From: Coenobita brevimanus | Lineage: Eukaryota; Arthropoda; Malacostraca; Decapoda; Coenobitidae | NCBI GenBank assembly: GCA_032717465.1 | Contig: CM064665.1 | Span: 23,386,588 to 23,450,587, forward strand | Reading direction: 5' to 3' | Length of the DNA: 64,000 nt | Part shown: in pieces, positions 56,815 to 64,000 of the stretch | Numbering within the stretch: the first letter of the stretch is position 1 | How the letters are laid out: each line of letters opens with the position of its first letter | Translations under genes and position numbers: made by a program | Notes under the pieces: generated by a model | Databases searched by the model: none | Seen by the model: the letters and a program-made list of their open reading frames with translations, nothing else | What the model was told of the DNA's origin: nothing

Positions 56815-57180
56815 TTCACGGTGGGATGATCAAAAAAGTGAAGAAGGGTTTAGAGAAAACTGGAGAACACGAGGATATCAGTCGAGAAAAAGGGTATAAA
56901 ACAGAGAAAAAGAACAATTTGGTGAGAATGGGAAATGGAGACGAAGGTGGTAAGGCAGCAAAAAGAGGCAAGAGGAAAAGGTGGGAAAAAAGAGAGTGGG
57001 AAGGTAACAGAAGTAAAAACATGAGAGTACGAAGGGAAGCGGAAGAGAATAGTAGTTTGACAGTGACAAAGGGGGAGAGGAAGAAAACACTGGTCGACGA
57101 ACAAAGGTAGAAATGAAGGGAGAGAAATGTTTAGAGAAAGGAAGGTGGAAAAGAAACGAAAGGTAATATTGAGGCAAGTG
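56815..57180. repeat. Purine-rich tract
   Basis: The plus strand is A/G-rich for about 365 bp. The 105-codon frame at 56793-57110 is Lys/Glu/Arg-rich and the opposite frames are Phe/Leu/Ser-rich. Both follow composition. No domain seen. Confidence 0.7.
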
Positions 57181-57279
57181 ACGCAAGAGGGCAGGTCAGT
57201 CAGAATCCAAACAATCAGCAACGTAAGCACTGCAAGTTTGCCCCCTGACACAATAGGAGCCGCCACATAAATAAACCGA

Positions 57280-57520
57280 CATTCTCTCACTGCACCTGAC
57301 ATTCTCTCACTGCACCTGACATTCTCTCACTGCACCTGATATACTCTCACTGCACCTTACATCCTCTCACAGCACCTGACATTCTCTCACTGCACATTAT
57401 ATACTCGCACTGCACCTGACATTCTCTCACTGCACCTGACATTCTCTCACAGTACCTGACATTCTCTCACAGCACCTGATATACTCGCACTGCACCTGAC
57501 ATTCTCTCACTGAACCTGGC
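57280..57520. repeat. 20-bp minisatellite
   Basis: ACATTCTCTCACTGCACCTG repeats about twelve times with variants (TACTCGCACTGC, CTCACAGCACC). Diverged versions (CCATTCTTTCACTGCACC) continue to about 58230. Confidence 0.92.
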
Positions 57521-58240
57521 CATTTTCGCGGCTAACCATGCATTCTCTTAGATATGTTCATTCTATTCCTGTTCCTAACATTCTTTCGCTTAACCCGATA
57601 TTATTTCATGGCATCTGATATATTTCCTTACGCTTGATATTAATTCACTGCATATGCCATTGTGACAGTTTCAAACCCATTCTTTCACTGTATCACATAT
57701 TCACAAATGTACAGACTTTTTCACTGCATCTGTCATTATTTCACTGACACTCATACAAATACACAGTCCCTTTTCACTTCACCTTCCATTCTCACGTGGC
57801 TAGATATTCTCACAAAACTAATAATATTTTCATTACTCCCGTATCTGTATTACTGCACCTGCCATTCTTTCACTGCACCAGTCACGCTATCACTGCACTT
57901 GGCATTCCTTTCACTACGCTAGCCATTCCTTTAATGCACTAGCCATTCTTTCATTACACCAGTCACTGTATCAATTCTTGTATCTGCCATTCTTTCACTG
58001 GACAAGCCAGTCTATCACTGCGTCTGGCAGTCATTCACTGTACTTGTAATTTTCACTGCATGTCATATTTACTGCACCACTGCGTTTGTCATTCTTTAAC
58101 TGTACTTCCCATTTTCAGTCCATCTTTCATTCTTTCACCACCAACAGTTCTCACACAACAGCAAAGTCTTTTTACACTACACTTGTCACTGTTTTACTAC
58201 ACCTGTTATCCCTTCAGTACATCTGCTCTTCTTTTACCGT
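57521..58240. repeat. Diverged extension of the 20-bp minisatellite
   Basis: Irregularly spaced CATTCTTTCACTGCA-like words persist for 700 bp, with decreasing similarity to the clean array at 57280. Confidence 0.55.
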
Positions 58241-59175
58241 ACAGCCTAGCGTTCTTCCACCTGTTACGGTCAGCGTTGTTAATTCATTCTTCCGTCAAGT
58301 GTCAGCCCTGTGAAGATCAATATTATTCCGAACCATTTACCGGTGAGAATGGTGGAGGAACAAGGGCTACATGTACATCACTTAACATAATTAAAGAAGT
58401 TGCCGTATATCTGTGTTAAAACAGTCATGTAACATCAACTGATAGGCTACTACCTTGAATGAGTGTAACGTGTTAGAGCGGGAAACTTTGCTCATGCTAT
58501 TTTACTTCTCCAGTGATGTGCAGTACTTAGGTCTGCCCCCGCTTACATAATTTCCGAAATGACTCAATTCTGATGTTCAGTTTGGCTCCTTTGGGCTTTT
58601 TCTCTGAAACAGAGTATCTAGTTTTGGGATAAATCACCTAAGAAATCCCTGCTCCTTATCAGTCAGCCACCAACGATGCGGGTAGGTCCACAACAGCTGT
58701 TAATAGTTGTGGAGACAAATTATTTTGTTGCTGTTCTCCAGCACCCTGCTACGTATCTCGTATTGTTCTTGTTCCCTTCGCTCTCTCGAATAATTAATAT
58801 AGGGCCTCATTAATTATCTATAATTATGTAATGCTCACATAAAAGAATGCAATGACTTAAAACCTATGTACTGTAGTTAATATAAATATAGAGGTAAAAT
58901 AAAACTTTGGCTTTATAACCCAAGCGACCATATTCACAACCTTTACGAAGATTTGAGTGTTAATCATTTGGGGGAAATGGGCGGTGATGTGGCACTGCTG
59001 GAGTGAGCTGCATGGATAATCTGTATATTACAGAGCACAGGATAAAAGAATTACACATCTAATTCTACATATAAAGCTGTAATGACCATATATTGCAACC
59101 TTCTGTTTTTTTAGAGTTAAGTGCTATACATCCCCAATGTATTAACTCAGTAGCCCCTTTTGAGGACAAAACCTT
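58241..59175. other. Intergenic stretch, nothing recognisable
   Basis: No gene or clear repeat was identified. Confidence 0.4.
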
Positions 59176-59177
59176 AA

Positions 59178-59390
59178 CCCCGTCAACCTGATGACATATG
59201 TCTGAGATTTTTTCTTACTCACCCCAGACGATTATTCGACGTAGGACAGACTTCTGATATAATTGATTTGAATGAAAGCTACATCTAACAGTTCCTGTTT
59301 GGAAAAAATAAATATGCTAAAACGAACAAAGCAGTGCAAAGTCAGCAAGAAGAAAGTGAAAAATATGTCATCAGGCTGAACAAGTGAATT
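59178..59390. mobile_element. MITE-like element with inverted ends
   Basis: The left end reads GTCAACCTGATGACATATGT. The right end reads AAATATGTCATCAGGCTGAA, which is inverted and nearly identical over about 17 bp. The interior holds CACCCCAGACGATTATTCGA, as in other copies. About 210 bp, no coding sequence. Confidence 0.65.
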
Positions 59391-59606
59391 TTGGATAAAA
59401 CAGCCACACGACAGGCAACGTGTATGGGAGGATGAGTTTCCGTCATGCACGATGTGCATCAAGAAAGAGACTATTTGAGGAAGAAAAACACTTAACTTTA
59501 TGTATAGATCCCTTACCTACAGTTTCCCTCCATAGAGACCCTTTGGGGTGATACGTACAAGTATGCCTCACAGTTATCCTTAACACTATGCATTACTTCA
59601 TCATAA

Positions 59607-59710
<104 letters not shown>

Positions 59711-59849
59711 CCTCGCATCCATAGTTACATCATCAAACAGAAAATACCTCCATACGCAGAGTCCAACTCCACATTGTAGTTCTTCCCCTTCTTCACACAA
59801 AACCACAATTCCAGAGAGACACTACCACAAACGAACCTCCACAAACATT

Positions 59850-59850
<1 letters not shown>

Positions 59851-59903
<53 letters not shown>
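59851..59903. repeat. (CA)n microsatellite
   Basis: About 53 bp of uninterrupted AC/CA, 140 bp from the previous one. Confidence 0.98.
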
Positions 59904-59906
<3 letters not shown>

Positions 59907-60301
59907 TACCATACTCAGCCACACTGTGGAACACATAGCTACATTGCCAAAAAGAGTTACTACTCTGCACAGCCACATCATCTCACAGTCACACTACCTA
60001 CGGTTATTGTGATACTCGAGTAGTGTACTATTTGGCAGCAGCAGAAAAAATAATACTCTTAATCACGTCCTCACACTTAAGTGGTTAACACATTTTTTTC
60101 CTTAAAATGCTGGTGGTGTTGATGGTAGAGCCACGAGAAAAATGACTGTGGTGAGCTAAGTAGCTAGGCCTCTCTCCCTGAGCCGAATAAAATCGTCTCA
60201 CATCAATATTAATATGAACTAAAATGACGTCTTGGTGATTAGGCGGTAAATAATTTGTGTGTGTGGGAGGGGGGGGGGAGCTAGAGCAGGCAAGGTGCTC
60301 T

Positions 60302-60850
60302 CCTTTTTTTTTTTTTTTTTTTTTTTGATAATGAATGTAAGAAGGAAAAACAAAGGAAAAAAATAAGTCCATGTGCCTAAAGGCATCCTCCATTCATAAA
60401 ATACTTATAACAATTGAATTTAAAATCGAGAGGATTAAATGTATGTGGGAAGCAACTCCCAGGAAGTGAATTCCAGAGAGTAGTAGTTATGGGGATAAAT
60501 GAATTTTGATAAGCATAGGTTCTGCATTGTGGGGGAGAGAGTGTGAGTTCATGGGCACTCCCAGCTGCCCGAGTATTTCGGAAGAAAATGTGAAGGGAAG
60601 GCACAATTGATGCCAGTTCGTTAGAGCACTTACGGTAAAAGTACCGATAAAATAATGCTAAAGAAGCAACATCTCTGCGTACTGATAACGGAGGAAGGTC
60701 CTGCTTTATGGCAGGATTATTGATTAATCTAATGGCTTTATTTTGAATTTTGTCCAACTGCCTCAGTGCAACCGCTCCACATCCACCCCACAGTGGTGAA
60801 CAGTATTCGATCTGAGAACGCACATAACTTTTGTATATTGTGGCCTTAGT
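60302..60850 (-). mobile_element. LINE 3' end with poly(A) (family C)
   Basis: On the minus strand, coding sequence (60823-60377) is followed by a short 3' UTR and a poly(A) tail, seen as a T-run at 60304-60326. It is truncated near 60850. Confidence 0.8.
60377..60850 (-). pseudogene. C-terminal end of a non-LTR pol protein
   Basis: The open frame (148 codons from 60823, extending a little upstream as TIYKSYVRSQ) carries the usual region after the RT catalytic core: RSQIEYCSPLWGG, LDKIQNKAIRLINN, SVRRDVASLALFYRYFY, FFRNTRAAGSAHE, CRTYAYQNSFIPITTTLWNS. It ends in a normal stop. These blocks are typical of the thumb and C-terminal part of Jockey/CR1-type LINE proteins. The polymerase core is missing, so it is a 5'-truncated dead copy, though the kept part is undamaged. 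Confidence 0.85.
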
Positions 60851-60934
60851 TCACGCTCTTCTACATCAGGACTTCATTTGTGTTATATTGTTGCTATCTC
60901 CTGTTATCTTTATCAAGAGTAGGGGAGGGGGGGT

Positions 60935-61055
60935 TGATAAGTCCTTCATTAATCTCTGTATTGCAAAAAGTCTCGTCTGAGCTAAACAGAATGAGATGGA
61001 GGTAGCAAGAATGAACTCAAAGAGACATCGTCAAACTGATGGGGTTAATAACCTT
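60935..61055. repeat. MITE-like fragment
   Basis: GTAGCAAGAATGAACTCAAA, then CATCGTCAAACTGATGGGGT and TAATAACC near 61040, matching the right end of the dispersed family. Confidence 0.45.
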
Positions 61056-61809
61056 GTCCGGTAGCAATTATTGCTGTTGATCAACCACGGTCTGTTTGAT
61101 CAAGCAGACCCGTCGACAACAGGTAAGTATCTGCCCTTACAGGATATTCCTACTGGGCTGTTCGGCCAGACTGCCTAGGGAGCAACTACTACAGTATATT
61201 CCCATAGATTTTCTACAACGTTGATGTTGTGCATGTTTCTTATTGCGCCATGTGCTGTGTCTTGCTCCATTATGTGTGTAATGTTGCTCGGGCCTATTCT
61301 ACAAGTTGGGCACGTGTCATCTGTGATTCCACCCAATCCAAATCTAAGCTGGTACTTGAGGAGGGCTGGCTGATGACTTGCTCTGAGACTAGTTAGATAA
61401 ACTCTATCATATCTACTGAATGACATCCGATGGGTGGATGTCAGGAGGGCGTATTGTAATACAGTGTTCTGATCGATGTGTCGTAATGCCCTGTTCGTGA
61501 AATGAGTATGAAGGTGTTTGTTCATTGGAATGTCTTTAGGTAGGAATTGTTGTGAAGGGTGTGGTAATGTTTGTGTGATAATTGTTTTATTTGCTGTGCG
61601 GTGTTGTGTGTCGTTGTCAGGTAATGACAGAGTACTGTGTATTGGCACAGGCTGCTACATAGCACTGTGTGCCTCTCATATCAAGACAGCATCTGGCGGG
61701 GACGAATTTAGATTCGATGTGTGAGCTGTGGGAGAGATTTTGGTGCAGCAAGAGGTGATGTGTAAGGTGTTGTTCTGTATGGTGTGCAAGATGTAGTGAG
61801 TATTAGACA

Positions 61810-61931
61810 GAAGAGAAGAGAGAAACCTGTACTGTACACAGGAAAAATCATCCAATATATTACCAATATGCCGGAAGTCGAACCTGGGACTCTCAGGTGA
61901 GAGCCACAGGTACTCCCCCAAGGAGAGAGAG
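61810..61931 (-). mobile_element. tRNA-related SINE with 12-bp target duplication
   Basis: GAGTATTAGACA flanks it at 61798-61809 and 61932-61943. On the minus strand the sequence contains CTCACCTGAGAGTCCCAGGT then TCGACTTCCGG. The B-box-like GGTTCGACTTCC sits inside a tRNA-like arm, preceded by GGGGGAGTACCTGTGGCTCT. It ends CAGGTTTCTCTCTTCTCTTC with no poly(A). About 122 bp. It interrupts the decayed LINE between its HTIQNN block and upstream RT sequence. Confidence 0.8.
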
Positions 61932-62130
61932 GAGTATTAGACAAAATGGGAGCCCATGCCGGGGTTTCATAACACATCAGTTATCTAATGTATTGTTTGT
62001 TGAGTCAGGCGACTGTTTCTCTTTGTTACTAAAGCTGGCCCTGTAGTTGCTCCAACTGCACTGAATATGAGGATGCAGTGCCTCTTGATGTCTTTTATAT
62101 GGTCCATGAAGGTGAGTCATGTATCATATA

Positions 62131-62499
62131 TCACCCCAAGTATCTTGCTGGAGGGGTGTGTAGCACACGATCATTGTTATGTGTGATGTTGGTGAAGTAC
62201 CTGTGTTCATGTTTACTGTTGGTGATGGGTGTGATAGGGGATTTGGCTACAATGACCGTCAGCCTGTTGTCCTTGATCCAAATCTTCACACTGCTGAGGC
62301 AGTCCTGCTGCAGTGCCCAAGCTGTGTCTGCAGTGTGGTGTATGGTTGTTATGGCATTAGCATCTGCATAAGAAGCAATGTTTGTGGGTGGCTGAGAAAT
62401 GGGAATATCATGCATGTATAAGATGAAGAGCGTGGGTGAGAGAACTGAGTCTTGTTTGGAGAAATTTGGTGTTCTTGATGACTTGCCCTGGAATGTCAC
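62131..62499 (-). pseudogene. Family D reverse transcriptase fragment with damaged active site
   Basis: It carries SVLSPTLFILYMHDIPISQP followed by SYADANAITTIHHTADTAWA. The usual F/YADD box reads YADA (62359-62370), so the second catalytic aspartate is lost. ALQQDCLSSVKIWIKDNRLT and the KSPITPIT segment match the region after the active site in this LINE type. It belongs to the larger remnant 61170-63535. Confidence 0.75.
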
Positions 62500-63535
62500 A
62501 TGCGCTTGTCTGCCAGACAGATTGTTGACAAGTCAGCATTGGGTGATGTTTTTCATGTTTGTTTTGTATATCTTGGTGCTTCGTTTGTGTCAAGGAAGGG
62601 CATCGAAGGCTTTTCTAATACCTATTGTGAGAAGTGTGCATTAAGATGGTGTCGTGGGGTTGATGCCATAACATGCTTGTTGTGTGAAGTCAGTAAGGTG
62701 TTGTAAAGTGTATTGCACTAAATCTTGTGTAAGGAGGGGACATGGGTGTTTGATTTTTTCAGAATGAGGTTCAGTTATTTTTGAATGGTGCACTAAATAG
62801 TGTTGTGTGTATGTAGAAAGAAGAATGTCTTGGTTCCTTGTTTTGTTTAAAATTAATGGTAATTGTTCCATGTCTCCAAATACTAGGAATGCTATACTGA
62901 GCATATAAGTAGCCGCTGATGTTTGTGAGGGCCTGGATGCCTTGTGGTCCTGAATGTTTAAGATGCGCTTTGCTGACGCAATCCGATGTGCTTAAAGAGT
63001 TCTTTACATCCTTGATAATGTTTTATGTCTGTTCTGGACTGACTGGGGTTGCATTGTGGTCATGTGGAAAGGTCTGCCTATGTCGAGAGGATTGGTTGTC
63101 AAACTCAGTGAGTGTTGTTAAGTTACTAATGTTTGTGTAGTGATTCACGAGTAGGTGTGCTTCATCTTTGTAGAAAGGGATGTGTTGCGTGATGGAGGGG
63201 ATGGCTGCATGGATCTTAGAGGGATCGATTTGTGATATAATGATCGAATTAAATATTTTGTAGAACCAAGAAAGGACGGTGGAGTGATTAAGTTTTATTA
63301 TAATTGCAATGCAGTTTTCCGTTTTCTTTGTACTAATTTCGTTGTTGATCTCACTGTTTAGTTCTTGCAACCTTGTGATGGTGTCTTGTGTGTGTGGGAG
63401 AAAAGAAGTTATGTTTAAGTCCGTCGCATTGTCTTATGAGGCTGGGATTCCCCAATGTAAAGTTTGGGGTGTAGTCTTGTGTTGCTGTAATGAATGTGGT
63501 GTTTGTCTGCGTTAAGTATGATGTTAACCCGCCCC

Positions 63536-64000
63536 ATCCCGACCACTTTTCCACCACTGAAGCCCCCCAGTCCCGACCATTTTTGGATTTTTTTTTTTTT
63601 TTTGGCTCAAACCTCTGCTTTTGGTGAGAAACATCGAAAATTCATAGAGAAATCGCTCATCTGAGGTTTTAAATACTCGATACAGGTACGAGTACCTCCT
63701 TACCTTACTCTGTTTTCTAACAGGCTGGCACCAAAGAAAACGAGTTCTCTGGGAGGATAACTATTTCACACCACTCATAAACGGTATTTATTTATTTACT
63801 TGATACGAATTTATATGTAGTATGAGAGTATATTGGTTTTCAAGCAGTGATATAGGCATTATAAGCATTGTTTCACTCACTAACTCATCACCATACCTGA
63901 CCTTTTTTTGCCACATTACCTGATCATCATTTCTGACTGTTTCTTCCTCTAATGCTATGTAAAGTTTGTCCTCCGCATTGTCATTGATTGGGGAATCACT
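63536..64000. other. Right edge of window, no gene
   Basis: A T-run at 63588-63603 follows two CCCGACCA(C/T)TTTT words (about 63538 and 63573). The rest is A+T-rich with no recognisable feature. Confidence 0.4.

Larger units (their letters stand above)
61170..63535 (-). mobile_element. Decayed non-LTR retrotransposon (family D) with nested SINE
   Basis: Minus-strand frames in order recall one LINE pol. 63370-63023 holds LQELNSEINNEISTKKTENC and LVNHYTNISNLTTLTEF. 62499-62131 holds VLSPTLFILYMHDIP and the mutated catalytic box. 61790-61680 holds HTIQNNTLHITSCCTK. 61648-61175 holds the C-terminal CPTCRIGPSNITHIMEQDTA. Frameshifts and stops occur between all of them. A SINE with a 12-bp target duplication sits at 61810-61931. 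The endonuclease is absent. Confidence 0.75.

Noticed and set aside
56793..57110. Lys/Glu-rich 105-codon frame as a nuclear protein
   Set aside because: It lies in a purine-only tract that forces this composition. No motif or splice context.
61855..61925. Functional tRNA gene on the minus strand
   Set aside because: Only the B-box arm is tRNA-like, and the whole is bounded by a 12-bp target duplication, so it is a SINE.

Overview
This 64 kb window looks like non-genic, repeat-dominated nuclear DNA from a eukaryote. I found no host protein-coding gene, no rRNA and no functional tRNA gene. The retroelement families (LINEs with an RWFGHVERM-type C-terminal domain, tRNA-headed SINEs with GATGAT or GATA tails, a ZBED5-like hAT transposase), the very dense long CA/GT/TA/GA microsatellites and the long purine-only tracts point to an arthropod. 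A decapod crustacean is my best guess, inferred from general knowledge of such genomes. Most open frames in the window are by-products of simple repeats.

Layout. 1-11.3 kb: unique-looking A+T-rich DNA with microsatellites, a 25-bp minisatellite, a G-rich tract, a 500-bp purine tract and scattered copies of an old MITE-like family. 11.35-16.9 kb: a degenerate array of roughly 120-135-bp units, interrupted by a tRNA-derived SINE (11849-12236) and by a non-autonomous LTR retrotransposon (13087-16691) whose flanks rejoin exactly within one unit. 17-21 kb: MITE-like copies and a degenerate array. 21.17-25.65 kb: a 5'-truncated non-LTR element, a possible inverted-ended repeat, a second LINE fragment, and directly after it the 3' end of a Ty3/gypsy element with its LTR. 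25.7-27.5 kb: purine-rich tracts separated by copies of one short module.

28.04-32.19 kb: the most striking feature. It is about 4.15 kb made of a 12-bp perfect palindrome, AGACCCGGGTCT, repeated about every 24-30 bp and separated by pyrimidine-only spacers, with one 330-bp block in inverted orientation. Degenerate minisatellites follow to 33.3 kb.

33.4-36.1 kb is mostly featureless. 36.1-36.85 kb is a 24-bp purine minisatellite. 37.26-39.39 kb is a decayed hAT transposon with recognisable terminal repeats, a ZBED5-like transposase pseudogene and a SINE nested inside it. 39.5-41.7 kb holds further copies of that SINE-like family, two of them head to head as a near-300-bp-arm inverted repeat. 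43.5-45.4 kb is a purine tract that switches to pyrimidine near 44.88 kb. 45.38-49.18 kb carries two copies of one I-superfamily-like LINE (RT plus RNase H, poly(A)-tailed). 49.84-52.31 kb carries two more copies of the first LINE family. 54-58 kb has 41-bp and 20-bp minisatellites and purine tracts. 59.2-63.5 kb has a MITE copy, long CA arrays, a LINE 3' end, and a decayed LINE into which a SINE inserted with a 12-bp target duplication.

The elements relate to one another as parasites and partners. The nested SINE at 37.45 kb ends with the same 3' sequence and GATA tail as the LINE at 21-23 kb, so that LINE family is its probable source of reverse transcriptase. The LTR element at 13 kb lacks pol and must have depended on another element. 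All autonomous-type coding regions here are truncated or frameshifted.
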